The position numbers and the translations under genes are program-made. Of a DNA stretch of 41,100 nt, positions 25,590 through 33,894 are shown piece after piece. The notes under the pieces were generated by a model. The model was not told the origin of the DNA. It searched no databases and saw only the letters and a program-made list of their open reading frames with translations. Source of the stretch: Paucilactobacillus wasatchensis (GTDB taxonomy: Bacteria; Bacillota; Bacilli; Lactobacillales; Lactobacillaceae); the NCBI RefSeq assembly GCF_000876205.1, contig NZ_AWTT01000013.1, forward strand, positions 1 through 41,100, given 5' to 3'. Within the stretch, counting starts at the first letter, position 1. Every line of letters starts with the position of its first letter.

Positions 25590-26235
25590 TTCCGTTCCAC
25601 TCTTGCTTGAATTGTGCCAAAAAGGATTTCATTACCTGTTGCCGCTGCGCACCAATTCGTTTTGCAGTGGCTGTATTCAGCTGAGGTGCCAGCAACAATA
25701 GTTTTTCATAAAAATGATTAATCACAGTTCCCGGTTCATGACGGTATTGTTCCTTCGTCATATTTAACCGGGGACTTTTTTGTGGATCATACATTTCTTC
25801 ACCTTTGTGTCCGCCATAGTAAAACGCCCGTGCAATTCCCAGCGCACCAATGGCATCTAGGCGATCTGCATCTTGAACAATCTGCCCTTCAATTGACAAT
25901 CCATGTTGCTGACCATCCAATGATTTTGCAAATGACATATTGGTAATAATTTCCATAATGGCATTAATTTGAAACTCGGTAACATCAATTTCTTGTAAAA
26001 ACGTTTTGACCTTGGCCTGTTGTTCCAGCGGTTGTGTCGTCAATTTATCGTCAATAACATCATGCAACCAACCAGCGGCAAGTGAAATAAAATGGTCCGC
26101 TGATTCATGCTGACAAAGTTGCTCAATCATGTTGGTCACCCGCACCAAGTGATCCATTCCGTGACCACTTTTATCTTGTCCTTCTTGGGTGATAACAAAC
26201 TGTTTAATTTGATTTATTTGTTGTGCTGGCGTCAT
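25570..26235 (-). CDS. HD-domain phosphohydrolase
   Basis: Metal-dependent phosphohydrolase of 221 residues. HGMDHLVRV (His25, His29), GWLHDVIDD (His58-Asp59) and VQDADRLDAIGALGIAR are the HD motifs. It resembles YedJ/YpgQ-type proteins that hydrolyse nucleotides. AAGGAG lies 7 bases before the ATG at 26235; the longer frame to 26319 has no ribosome site and would overlap the chorismate mutase gene. It follows the aro operon by 67 bases in the same direction and could receive readthrough, since no strong terminator is visible between. Confidence 0.85.
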   Translation of the reverse strand: MTPAQQINQIKQFVITQEGQDKSGHGMDHLVRVTNMIEQLCQHESADHFISLAAGWLHDVIDDKLTTQPLEQQAKVKTFLQEIDVTEFQINAIMEIITNMSFAKSLDGQQHGLSIEGQIVQDADRLDAIGALGIARAFYYGGHKGEEMYDPQKSPRLNMTKEQYRHEPGTVINHFYEKLLLLAPQLNTATAKRIGAQRQQVMKSFLAQFKQEWNGTSENGQ

Positions 26236-26302
26236 AATTTTTCTCCTTACTATTAGATAATGATAGTGTACAACAAAAAAGGACATTCGATTATTTAAGA
26301 AA

Positions 26303-26575
26303 CTAATCTTCCTGTCCAATGGTTTGTTCTTCTAGGTCAATGGCGTGTTCCATAATTACCTGGTAAAGCTGCTCAACAAACTCTGCTGAGATATTTTGCC
26401 CACCATACTGTTGACTTAACCGTGCCACTAATGCTTCCATCCGCTTATTTTGGCGCACAGGCATTTGGTGATCTCGTTTATATCTGGAAACTTGTCGCAC
26501 AATTTGAAACCGGTGATCCAACGCTTGCATAATTTGATCATCGCATTCATTAATTTGTGCTCTTAATTCATCCAT
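26303..26575 (-). CDS. Chorismate mutase, AroQ class
   Basis: Converts chorismate to prephenate for tyrosine and phenylalanine. The small all-helical 90-residue protein has the AroQ pattern: Arg in MDELRAQINECDDQIMQAL, then RQVSRYKRDH, PVRQNKRME and a C-terminal helix FVEQLYQVIMEHA. It is monofunctional, with no fused prephenate dehydratase. The ATG lies 1 base after the aroK stop, with GAGGAA 8 bases upstream inside aroK. It is the last gene of the operon and provides the substrate for TyrA encoded two genes earlier. Confidence 0.92.
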   Translation of the reverse strand: MDELRAQINECDDQIMQALDHRFQIVRQVSRYKRDHQMPVRQNKRMEALVARLSQQYGGQNISAEFVEQLYQVIMEHAIDLEEQTIGQED

Positions 26576-26576
26576 T

Positions 26577-27089
26577 CTAGCGCTTCCTCACATTTAATTG
26601 ATTAATAATTTGCTCTGTAATTTCGGTTGGTGTCAACTTGTCCGTTACAATTGTAAAATCAGCCACAGCTTGATAAAGTGGCTCGCGATATTGCCATAAA
26701 TCCAAAAAAGACTCACGGTCAAGTTGGTTAAGCAACGGCCGATCCAGGTTTCCTCGTAGTCGTTGTAAAATGGCCTCTGGTTGCGTTTTTAAGTAAATCA
26801 CTGGCGCACCACTTTGCTTTAAAATATCACGATTTTGCGCTTGCATCACAATCCCACCACCAGTTGACAAAATCACGTCCAGTGCAGCATTTTCCCGCAA
26901 CATTTTAGTTTCAAACAGACGAAATGCTGGTTCACCTTCGCGGGCAAAAAAACTACCAATTGATTCGCCTAACTGTTGTTCAATCACTTGGTCCAAATCG
27001 CGCTGATATGTATTCAGGGCCAGTGCTAATTGAGCCCCAACCGTTGTTTTGCCGGCCCCCATGAAACCGACCAAAATTATTTGTGTCAC
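26577..27089 (-). CDS. aroK: Shikimate kinase
   Basis: Phosphorylates shikimate at the 3-hydroxyl. The P-loop is GFMGAGKTTV, the shikimate-binding Asp lies in RDLDQVIEQ, Arg in FFAREGEPAFRLFE and the glycine loop is LSTGGGIV. The start is GTG at 27089, with GAGGAG 7 bases upstream and only 4 bases after the tyrA stop. Starting there gives a normal 170-residue kinase beginning TQIILVG; the upstream frame lies inside tyrA. Confidence 0.94.
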   Translation of the reverse strand: MTQIILVGFMGAGKTTVGAQLALALNTYQRDLDQVIEQQLGESIGSFFAREGEPAFRLFETKMLRENAALDVILSTGGGIVMQAQNRDILKQSGAPVIYLKTQPEAILQRLRGNLDRPLLNQLDRESFLDLWQYREPLYQAVADFTIVTDKLTPTEITEQIINQLNVRKR

Positions 27090-27093
27090 GAAA

Positions 27094-27939
27094 TCACTCC
27101 TCAAATTTGGCACGGATTGCGCGTGATGAAGTAAAAAATGCGTTGATCCCTGCAGCATCACCATTTTCCAAGACACTAATCATTGCTGCAATCTGTGCTT
27201 GATAATGCTGCAGCGCTGATAAAGTGGCCGGACGATTAGTCATTAACACATCTGTCCACATTTTTGGATCTGCGCCACCAATCCTAGTGGTGTCCTTAAA
27301 ACCACCCGCAGCGTACTGTGGTAATTCTGGTTCTGCTTGCAACGTTTGTGCGGTACTATTTACCAGCGCTGCCGCCACAATATGCGGTAAATCACTCAAC
27401 TGCGCCATCATTTGATCGTGTTTAACCGCAGTAATTGTAGTGAACTTTGCCTGCAGTGGTGCCAGCAGCCTCTGGGTTGTTTCTATCAATTTTGGCTGCG
27501 TTGAAATTAAAAAGTAGGGCACCTCATCGTACAATTTCTCATCAGCAGCAGTCACTCCGGCCTTTTGTGTTCCAGCCATGGCATGACCACCAACAAAATT
27601 GATCCCTGCCGTCGTCAACTCACGGGCAGCTTGCATCACCTGTACTTTAGTACTGCCTGTGTCAGTCACCACTACGGTTTGCTTTAACGTTAAGCGTGCT
27701 AGCTGAGTTAAGTAATCAATAATCACTTTCGTCGGTGTGGCAAGTACAATTAAATCCGCATTAATTACTGCTGATTGTAAATCTGTTGTCATCTTATCGA
27801 TAATCCCTAATTGGACCGCTTGGTTCATTGTCCTTTCATCATTATCGACGCCCACAATTTCAATTTTTCCTCGGCCACGTTTCATGGCTAATGCCAGTGA
27901 TGCGCCCATTTCACCCAGACCAACAACAACTAATTTCAT
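27094..27939 (-). CDS. tyrA: Prephenate dehydrogenase
   Basis: NAD-dependent oxidative decarboxylation of prephenate to 4-hydroxyphenylpyruvate, the committed tyrosine step. The Rossmann motif VVGLGEMGASLA opens the protein, and the catalytic region is FVGGHAMAGTQKAG. The 281 residues lack the C-terminal ACT domain carried by longer enzymes such as that of Bacillus subtilis, so feedback by tyrosine at the protein may be reduced. That fits control by transcription attenuation upstream. GTGAGGT precedes the ATG by 6 bases. It lies 9 bases after aroA. Confidence 0.93.
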   Translation of the reverse strand: MKLVVVGLGEMGASLALAMKRGRGKIEIVGVDNDERTMNQAVQLGIIDKMTTDLQSAVINADLIVLATPTKVIIDYLTQLARLTLKQTVVVTDTGSTKVQVMQAARELTTAGINFVGGHAMAGTQKAGVTAADEKLYDEVPYFLISTQPKLIETTQRLLAPLQAKFTTITAVKHDQMMAQLSDLPHIVAAALVNSTAQTLQAEPELPQYAAGGFKDTTRIGGADPKMWTDVLMTNRPATLSALQHYQAQIAAMISVLENGDAAGINAFFTSSRAIRAKFEE

Positions 27940-27948
27940 TTTTTTACC

Positions 27949-29244
27949 TCACGATTGCAATTGTGCCACATCCTGCCAAAATGTTGGATAGGAAATATTG
28001 ATGGCGTCAGCATGTTGTAATTGACCTGTGCCACCAGCGATTAAATTAGCCACTGCCAACATCATCCCAATTCGGTGATCCCCGTGTGAATCAAGTGGTT
28101 CGACCGCCGAATGCAGTTTGGTGCCACCATTAATCACGAACCCATCTGGTCGTTGTTCAATGTCTGCACCCATTTTTTTGAGTTCTTCCGTGACGGTTTC
28201 AATTCGGTCAGTTTCCTTGACGCGCAATTCTTCGGCTCCACTGATAACTGTTGTTCCTGTGGCTTGAGTTGCTGCTAAAGCAATTAACGGTACCTCATCC
28301 ACCAATCCAGGAATATCTTGGTCGGTCAAATTGATAGCTTGCAACTGCTGGCTGTGGATCGTGATATCGCCAGCAGGCTCACTAGCTGCGGTTTCATTCG
28401 AAATTTCAAATTGGGCTCCCATTTTAGACAACGCACTCAAAATTCCAGTTCGCGTCGGGTTCAGTCCCACTTGCTGTAACACAACTTTGCTGTTGGGCAC
28501 ACATAGCCCGGCCACAATGAAAAACGCAGCCGAAGAAATATCGCCGGGCACAGAAATGTGTTGCCCTTGAAACTCACTTTGTGGCGTCACTTTGATGTGC
28601 TTACCTTCTTGCTGAATGGAACCGCCAAATTGTTGTAGCATTTTTTCTGTATGATCCCGCGTAATCAATTTTTCTGTTAACTGAGTAGGCTGATCAGCCT
28701 GTAATCCTGCTAAGATTAACGCACTCTTAACTTGGGCACTGGCAACCGGCAACTGATAATCAATTTCCTGGAGGCGTCGATTAGCGTGCAATGTTAATGG
28801 CAATAAATTATTGTCACGTGCGCTAATCTGTGCTCCCATTTGCGCCAATGGTTCAATAACTCGATTGAGCGGCCGTCTACTCAGCGAAGCATCCCCCACC
28901 ATTTCAATATCAAATGGTTGGCGTGCTAAAAGGCCCAACAACAATCTGGTGGAGGTGCCAGAATTGCCCATGTCAAGTGGTTGATCGGGATTTTCAAACT
29001 GATCAAAGCCACCCTTACCCTCAATCGTAACCTGATCACTTGTCGTTTCAATTTTAACTCCCAGTGCTCTAAAAGCAGCAATTGTGCGTAAACAGTCGTC
29101 CGAAAATAAAAAATGATCAACGGTTGTTCTACCTTCACTGATTGCGCCAAACATCACACTACGATGTGAAATGCTTTTGTCACCAGGAATGGATAGCGTA
29201 CCGTGGAGACCATTATTATTTTGCGGTAATGCAATTGTTGTCAT
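27949..29244 (-). CDS. aroA: 3-phosphoshikimate 1-carboxyvinyltransferase (EPSP synthase)
   Basis: Transfers enolpyruvyl from PEP to shikimate-3-phosphate. Signatures present are SIPGDKSISHRSVMFGA near the N terminus, GNSGTSTRLLLG (the N-G-x-T/S-x-T/S-R glycine loop), DEVPLIALAA and RVKETDRI. Length 431 is normal. The Gly-Asn-Ser-Gly-Thr loop resembles class II (glyphosate-tolerant-leaning) enzymes more than the E. coli type; this is a family-level guess. AAGGAG precedes the ATG by 10 bases. Confidence 0.95.
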   Translation of the reverse strand: MTTIALPQNNNGLHGTLSIPGDKSISHRSVMFGAISEGRTTVDHFLFSDDCLRTIAAFRALGVKIETTSDQVTIEGKGGFDQFENPDQPLDMGNSGTSTRLLLGLLARQPFDIEMVGDASLSRRPLNRVIEPLAQMGAQISARDNNLLPLTLHANRRLQEIDYQLPVASAQVKSALILAGLQADQPTQLTEKLITRDHTEKMLQQFGGSIQQEGKHIKVTPQSEFQGQHISVPGDISSAAFFIVAGLCVPNSKVVLQQVGLNPTRTGILSALSKMGAQFEISNETAASEPAGDITIHSQQLQAINLTDQDIPGLVDEVPLIALAATQATGTTVISGAEELRVKETDRIETVTEELKKMGADIEQRPDGFVINGGTKLHSAVEPLDSHGDHRIGMMLAVANLIAGGTGQLQHADAINISYPTFWQDVAQLQS

Positions 29245-29267
29245 CGCGAAATTGCTCCTTTATCAAT

Positions 29268-30443
29268 TTAATATTGTTTTAATTCCTCCTGGTAAGCTTG
29301 AACCTGTTCTTTTAATCGGTCAATTGAATCAGCATCAAACTTATCCAGTAATGCAGTGGCTAAGGTAATGGCCACCATGGCTTCAGCAACCACTGCTGCT
29401 GCAGTAACCGCCGTAGTGTCAGAACGTTCGACATTGGCCTTATATGCTTCTTTAGTCTCAATGTCCACGCTCATTAGTGGTTTATACAAAGTTGGGATCG
29501 GCTTCATAACTGCTTTAATAATCACCGGCATCCCATTGGTCATTCCACCTTCAAAGCCACCTAAATGGTTTGTTTGCCGATAAAAGCCACGTTGCTGCTC
29601 CCAAAAGATTTCATCCATTCCTTCACTACCCGGATGCTCAGCAAATGCGAACCCGTCACCAAACTCAACGCCCTTAAAAGCATTGATGCCCACAATGGCG
29701 CTAGCTAATTTTGCATCCAGCTTTGTATTGGCACCAACATAGCTGCCCAATCCTGCTGGCATACCGGTTGCAATCACTTCAACGATGCCACCAAGTGTAT
29801 CGCCAGCTCGTTTTGTCTCGTCAATCAGAGTCTTCATTTTTTCATCGGCTGCAGGATCAAATGTCCGCGTTTCACTGGCATCAGTCGCCTGCTTCAATTG
29901 AGTCAGATCGGCGAATTGTTCCAACTTTCTAGCATCCGCACTTACACCACCAATTTCTCGAACAAATCCAAGTACCTGAACACCAATTTGACCTAACAGT
30001 TGCTTGCATAAACTACCAACCGCCACCCGCATGGTTGTTTCACGGGCACTGGACCGTTCCAATACGTTACGCAAATCGTGGTGCCGATATTTCATCCCAC
30101 CAACTAAATCAGCGTGTCCCGGTCGTGGCCGTTCTACCCGGCGGACGCTATTGGCTGGAGTTGCCTCCACCATTGGGTCCATAATCTCATTCCAACGAGC
30201 ATGGTCTCTGTTAGTCACATTTAATGTGATTGGAGAACCCAACGTAACTTGGTGGCGCACCCCAGATAAAATGTTAACCTGATCGCTTTCAATCTTCATT
30301 CGGTTACCACGGCCGTAACCTTGTTGCCGCCGTTTGAGGTCCGCATTAATTTGGTCCACGGAAATGGTTAATCCCGCTGGCACACCTTCAATGATGGCGG
30401 TCAGTTCTGGTCCATGTGACTCTCCTGCAGTTACGTAGCGCAT
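29268..30443 (-). CDS. aroC: Chorismate synthase
   Basis: Flavin-dependent 1,4-elimination of phosphate from EPSP to chorismate. It opens MRYVTAGESHGPELTAIIEG, a hallmark signature, and contains RPGHADLVGGMKYRHHDLR, SSARETTMRVAVG and EHPGSEGMDEI. Length 391 matches Gram-positive monofunctional enzymes, which need reduced FMN from a partner reductase not encoded here. AAGGAG precedes the ATG by 10 bases. It lies 18 bases after aroB. Confidence 0.95.
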   Translation of the reverse strand: MRYVTAGESHGPELTAIIEGVPAGLTISVDQINADLKRRQQGYGRGNRMKIESDQVNILSGVRHQVTLGSPITLNVTNRDHARWNEIMDPMVEATPANSVRRVERPRPGHADLVGGMKYRHHDLRNVLERSSARETTMRVAVGSLCKQLLGQIGVQVLGFVREIGGVSADARKLEQFADLTQLKQATDASETRTFDPAADEKMKTLIDETKRAGDTLGGIVEVIATGMPAGLGSYVGANTKLDAKLASAIVGINAFKGVEFGDGFAFAEHPGSEGMDEIFWEQQRGFYRQTNHLGGFEGGMTNGMPVIIKAVMKPIPTLYKPLMSVDIETKEAYKANVERSDTTAVTAAAVVAEAMVAITLATALLDKFDADSIDRLKEQVQAYQEELKQY

Positions 30444-30461
30444 AGCTTCGAATCTCCTTTA

Positions 30462-31538
30462 TTAATCCATTGTCTGTTCGTTGAAAAAGGCTTGTACTTG
30501 ATCGGTTGGAATCGAGTAAATTGCCGGTTGACCTATCGCTTGCAAGTAAACTAAATTCAATTTACCATTTTTATTTTTCTTGTCATTTTTAATTTTATCA
30601 TAAAATGCTGCGGTGCCAAGCAATGGTGAATCCAGGGGTAGCCCAACTGCCTGCAGCCGTTCTTTAATTGCCGCTGTAATGCCAGTTGATGCTAGTTTTA
30701 GATCCTCAAACACCTGCATTAAATGTACCATGCCGATACTGACTGCTTCACCATGTGCAAGTTTGCCATGTGCTAATAATTCAATTGCGTGCCCCATTGT
30801 GTGACCAAAGTTAAGCAACTGCCGCTGACCGCTTTCTTTCTCATCGGCCATCACGATCCGTGCTTTGTAGCCAATGCTGCGCTGACTAAGCTCTGTTGCA
30901 TGACTACGAATATCATCAATCGAATTGATTTGTTCAGTTAAATGCCAAAAATCAGTTGAATCAAGGGCCGCAGTTTTTACAATTTCACCGTATCCCTCAG
31001 CAACATAGCGGTCCGATAACGTTGTCAATGTTGTTGGATCAATGAAAACAGCGTCTGGTTGGTAAAATGTTCCCAGAATATTTTTAGCTTCCCCTAAATC
31101 AATCGCTGTTTTACCACCAACCGAACTATCAACCTGCGCAAGTAATGAAGTGGGAATCTGAATAAAGCTAATTCCACGCATGTAAATTGAAGCAACAAAT
31201 CCAGCTAAATCACCTACCACACCACCACCAAGGGCAATTACCCCATCACTTCTAGTAAAGTGATCGCCGGCCATTTTGGTTGCTAAATCGGCGATAACTG
31301 GCCATGCTTTAGATGCCTCGCCTGCAGGCACAGTATACTCACGCACCTGAAATCCGTGTCGCACTAGTTGCTCAGTAATGTCAGCTTGATATAATGGCGC
31401 CACATTGGTATCACTAATTAACGCTACTTGCCGCGATGGCCAAGTTTGCTCAATGAGCCCACCAATTTGTTGTAATAACCCATTTTCAATTTGTACTTCA
31501 TATTGTTTTGTTGGTAATTGAACTTCTACTCTAGCCAT
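30462..31538 (-). CDS. aroB: 3-dehydroquinate synthase
   Basis: NAD- and zinc-dependent cyclisation of DAHP to 3-dehydroquinate. Key segments are ALGGGVVGDLAGF, SVGGKTAIDLGEAKN, EGYGEIVK, NFGHTMGHAIE and HGEAVSIGM; the last three supply the zinc ligands. AAAGGAG lies 9 bases before the ATG at 31538, giving 358 residues; the longer frame to 31604 lies within aroF. The start overlaps the aroF stop by 8 bases, indicating translational coupling. Confidence 0.94.
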   Translation of the reverse strand: MARVEVQLPTKQYEVQIENGLLQQIGGLIEQTWPSRQVALISDTNVAPLYQADITEQLVRHGFQVREYTVPAGEASKAWPVIADLATKMAGDHFTRSDGVIALGGGVVGDLAGFVASIYMRGISFIQIPTSLLAQVDSSVGGKTAIDLGEAKNILGTFYQPDAVFIDPTTLTTLSDRYVAEGYGEIVKTAALDSTDFWHLTEQINSIDDIRSHATELSQRSIGYKARIVMADEKESGQRQLLNFGHTMGHAIELLAHGKLAHGEAVSIGMVHLMQVFEDLKLASTGITAAIKERLQAVGLPLDSPLLGTAAFYDKIKNDKKNKNGKLNLVYLQAIGQPAIYSIPTDQVQAFFNEQTMD

Positions 31539-32559
31539 TAACAACGGCTCCTTTGGTGCTCTGACTGAATGAATCCAACACTGCATGCAAGGCAAATACT
31601 TCACGAGTCATTTCCTTAAAGATCTCTGGTTTCAATGCTTGTGGCCCATCTGAGAAGGCTTTTTCTGGGTTATCGTGAATTTCAACAACCACCCCGTTAG
31701 CACCGCTGGCAGTTCCAGCCAATGCCATTGGAGTAACTAGATCCCAATGTCCTTCAGCATGACTAGGATCCACAATAATTGGGAAGTGACTTAACTTTTT
31801 CAATACGGGCACCGAACTAACATCGAAGGTATTACGAGTGTATTTGTTATCAAACCCACGAATACCACGTTCTGAAAGTGCAATCTGATGGTTACCACCA
31901 GCAGCAATGTATTCAGCTGCATTCAATAAATCATCAATCGATGCCGACATGCCACGTTTAAGTAACACCGGTTTGTTAGTTTTACCGACTGCCTTTAGTA
32001 AAGAGAAGTTTTGCATATTACGAGCACCAATTTGTAACATATCAGCGTATTCACAAACGACATCTAAGTGCTCTTCATCCATTACTTCTGTAATCATATC
32101 CATTCCTTGTTGGTCAGCCGCCTGGCGAAGAAACTTCAATCCGTCCACGCCCAAGCCTTGGAATGAGTATGGTGAGGTGCGAGGCTTAAATGCACCACCG
32201 CGTAAAATTGTAGCACCACCATCATGAGCCACCTTAGCCATTTTAGCGACGTGTGTTTCCGACTCTACAGAACAGGGTCCGGCCATCATTGTGAAGCCGT
32301 GTGGTCCACCAATCGTCGTGTGTGGCAACTTGATAATTGTATCTTCAGGATGAAAGGCACGACTACTTTGGATGGCAGCGGGATGATCCATAATAATTTC
32401 TTGGGCGCCGGCACGTTCTTGGTCAGTTAAGTCAGCTTCAGTAATTTTGTTAATCGCGATCCGGTTAGCATGAACGAAAATATCCGTATGACCACCGAAA
32501 TGCTGTTGCAATAAGTGTTTAGTTTGAGCTGCGGTTTGTTGTTTTAAAATAATAATCAT
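31531..32559 (-). CDS. aroF: 3-deoxy-7-phosphoheptulonate synthase (DAHP synthase, type I-beta)
   Basis: Condenses PEP with erythrose-4-phosphate, the first step of the shikimate pathway. Residues ~1-75 form a ferredoxin-like/ACT-like regulatory extension (IIILKQQTAAQTKHLLQQ), as in the Thermotoga enzyme. The barrel carries MAGPCSVES, RGGAFKPRTSPYSFQG, LLKRGMSA and IVDPSHAEGHWD. A chorismate mutase fusion seen in Bacillus is absent; the mutase is a separate gene at the operon's end. TAGGAA precedes the ATG by 5 bases, one base after the aroE stop. Confidence 0.94.
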   Translation of the reverse strand: MIIILKQQTAAQTKHLLQQHFGGHTDIFVHANRIAINKITEADLTDQERAGAQEIIMDHPAAIQSSRAFHPEDTIIKLPHTTIGGPHGFTMMAGPCSVESETHVAKMAKVAHDGGATILRGGAFKPRTSPYSFQGLGVDGLKFLRQAADQQGMDMITEVMDEEHLDVVCEYADMLQIGARNMQNFSLLKAVGKTNKPVLLKRGMSASIDDLLNAAEYIAAGGNHQIALSERGIRGFDNKYTRNTFDVSSVPVLKKLSHFPIIVDPSHAEGHWDLVTPMALAGTASGANGVVVEIHDNPEKAFSDGPQALKPEIFKEMTREVFALHAVLDSFSQSTKGAVVNG

Positions 32560-32560
32560 G

Positions 32561-33466
32561 TTATTTCCTACTTTCTGTTAGTTGAAGTTGAATGGCATTT
32601 TTGACAATTTCGATTGGCATTGCTTGGTGTGTCCACTGTTTAAAACTGAGTGCTCCCTGATAAATCAGCATTCCTAACCCATTAAATGTTTGGCAGCCTT
32701 GCTGGCGGGCAATGGCTAAAAACTTAGTTTCAAGCGGCGCATAGATGACGTCGCAAACAGTCTGTGCTGGTGTCAAATACTGTAAAACACCAGGTGGAGC
32801 AGGCAACTGGCTGTTATAATCACCCATTCCCAGGTTGGTGGCGTTAACCACGATGGTGCTTGCTTGAATAGCCTGAATCATCATTGCTTCATTAGCATAA
32901 TCAAGCAACCTGATCTGGGTGGCTCCCTGAGATTCAATCTGTTTGAGTTGTTGGTCAACCTGTCCAAAGCTCTGATTGCGGCGTTTAAAAACAAATATCT
33001 GTTTTAAATGTTGTTCAGTCGCGGCTTGAATGATGGATAATCCCGCACCACCGGCACCGAAGATCGTCATTGTTTCGTTAACAATGGTCACATTTTGATT
33101 GGCCAGCTGTTTGAAGAAGCCTTCGCCGTCTACTGAATCCCCAGTTAATTCACCGTTGTGATTAACGATGACATTCACCGAATTAAGTAACTTTGCTCGT
33201 GGCGTGATATGGTCCAATAAAGGAATTACCTGATGCTTGAATGGCATGGATAGGTTTGCCCCACCGAATTTAAATGTCCGCATAGCCGTGACAGCACTTT
33301 CTAATTGTTCCGGTTGCAGGTCGAATGCTAAATACTTGGCATTCATCTGATAATGCTGAAAACTAGTGTTATGCATCAATGGTGATAAGCTGTGACCAGC
33401 GGGGTGAGCAAACAGACTAAACAGCTGTGTTGCACCACTGGTACTATTATTTTCTTCTTCCATCAT
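32561..33466 (-). CDS. aroE: Shikimate dehydrogenase
   Basis: NADP-dependent reduction of 3-dehydroshikimate. Substrate-binding residues appear in HSLSPLMHN and GANLSMPFKH (catalytic lysine), then SVDGEGF. The cofactor loop is IFGAGGAGLS and ATNLGMGDYN follows. Length 301 is slightly long because of a polar N-terminal extension (MMEEENNSTSG). AAAGGGG precedes the two ATG codons by 6 bases. It is the first structural gene behind the leader peptide and terminator series. An attenuation terminator ends about 22 bases before its start. Confidence 0.93.
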   Translation of the reverse strand: MMEEENNSTSGATQLFSLFAHPAGHSLSPLMHNTSFQHYQMNAKYLAFDLQPEQLESAVTAMRTFKFGGANLSMPFKHQVIPLLDHITPRAKLLNSVNVIVNHNGELTGDSVDGEGFFKQLANQNVTIVNETMTIFGAGGAGLSIIQAATEQHLKQIFVFKRRNQSFGQVDQQLKQIESQGATQIRLLDYANEAMMIQAIQASTIVVNATNLGMGDYNSQLPAPPGVLQYLTPAQTVCDVIYAPLETKFLAIARQQGCQTFNGLGMLIYQGALSFKQWTHQAMPIEIVKNAIQLQLTESRK

Positions 33467-33488
33467 CCATTGCCCCTTTCAAAAGTAA

Positions 33489-33519
33489 AAGCCTCACAGT
33501 GTCCAACACTGCGAGGCTT
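33489..33519 (-). terminator. Leader terminator 3, directly before aroE
   Basis: AAGCCTCGCAGTGT pairs with ACACTGTGAGGCTT (leftward reading) around TGG, followed by TTTTACTTTT. It is a 14-pair stem immediately upstream of the aroE ribosome site. Confidence 0.85.
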
Positions 33520-33561
33520 CACGGAAACAATGGAGATGGATCTCCACTGAGTCATGTAAAT

Positions 33562-33608
33562 AAAAACGCCACACAATGTTTTATCTTGGTAAAAACATCT
33601 ATGTGGCA
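33562..33608 (-). terminator. Leader terminator 2 of the aro operon
   Basis: Leftward, GCCACATAGATGTTTT pairs with AAAACATTGTGTGGC with small mismatches, followed by GTTTTTATTT. It lies between the leader-peptide attenuator and terminator 3. Confidence 0.75.
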
Positions 33609-33627
33609 ATTGTTTTTTAATATGCTT

Positions 33628-33705
33628 AAAAACTATTGGTCACCTAGATGCAAACGTGATGTTTGCATCTGGGAAGACCCAAACATCACTTTCTAAACCA
33701 ATAGT
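33628..33705 (-). terminator. Leader terminator 1 with mutually exclusive stems
   Basis: Leftward, ACTATTGGT within the Tyr-Trp-Phe codons of the leader peptide pairs with ACCAATAGT, followed by a T-run. Inside, GTGATGTTTG (33689-33680) can pair with CAAACATCAC (33665-33656). Alternatively AGATGCAAAC (33670-33661) can pair with GTTTGCATCT (33655-33646). The two inner stems share bases and exclude each other. A ribosome on the aromatic codons would block the outer stem. Confidence 0.7.
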
Positions 33706-33745
33706 AATAATAACTATTCAAATTTGAATTATTGAACTGCTGCAT
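33686..33745 (-). CDS. Aromatic leader peptide of the aro operon (19 codons)
   Basis: A short open frame with a real ribosome site: AGGAGA at 33758-33753, 7 bases before the ATG at 33745. The 19-residue product has Tyr-Tyr-Tyr-Tyr-Trp-Phe at positions 12-17, plus Phe4. These are exactly the three end products of the operon that follows. It stops at TGA (33688-33686), which is part of a hairpin arm. By analogy with trp and phe leader peptides, it should sense charged tRNA for Tyr, Trp and Phe through ribosome stalling. That role is inferred. I found no T-box consensus (TGGNACCGCG) in the leader. Confidence 0.85.
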   Translation of the reverse strand: MQQFNNSNLNSYYYYWFRK

Positions 33746-33776
33746 ATTAAAATCTCCTGTGAATTTGATTAAAGGT

Positions 33777-33805
33777 ATCTTAACAAGCTTTCACATCTCT
33801 GTCAA
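33777..33805 (-). promoter_or_regulatory. Promoter of the aro operon
   Basis: Leftward TTGACA (33805-33800), 17 bases, TAAGAT (33782-33777). A transcript would start near 33770, about 25 bases before the leader-peptide ATG. Confidence 0.8.
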
Positions 33806-33894
33806 CCCATTTTGAAATAAATTTTGCATTCAATGTCATTGCATCCCCTTTCATTTCATGCTACGCTCAAGAAAATAAAAGATTGAGGTACACC

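Noticed and set aside
26577-27176. Longer shikimate kinase starting at 27176
   Set aside because: The extra 29 residues lie inside tyrA and lack kinase similarity; a GTG with GAGGAG upstream gives the normal length.
33470-33556. Second short frame (ATG near 33555) running to the aroE start with one Trp codon
   Set aside because: No ribosome site precedes its ATG and the codons are not enriched in aromatic residues.
33467-33770. T-box riboswitch upstream of aroE
   Set aside because: The position and pathway would fit, but no TGGNACCGCG antiterminator bulge or AGTA/GNTG stem I motifs are visible, and a leader peptide explains the region better.
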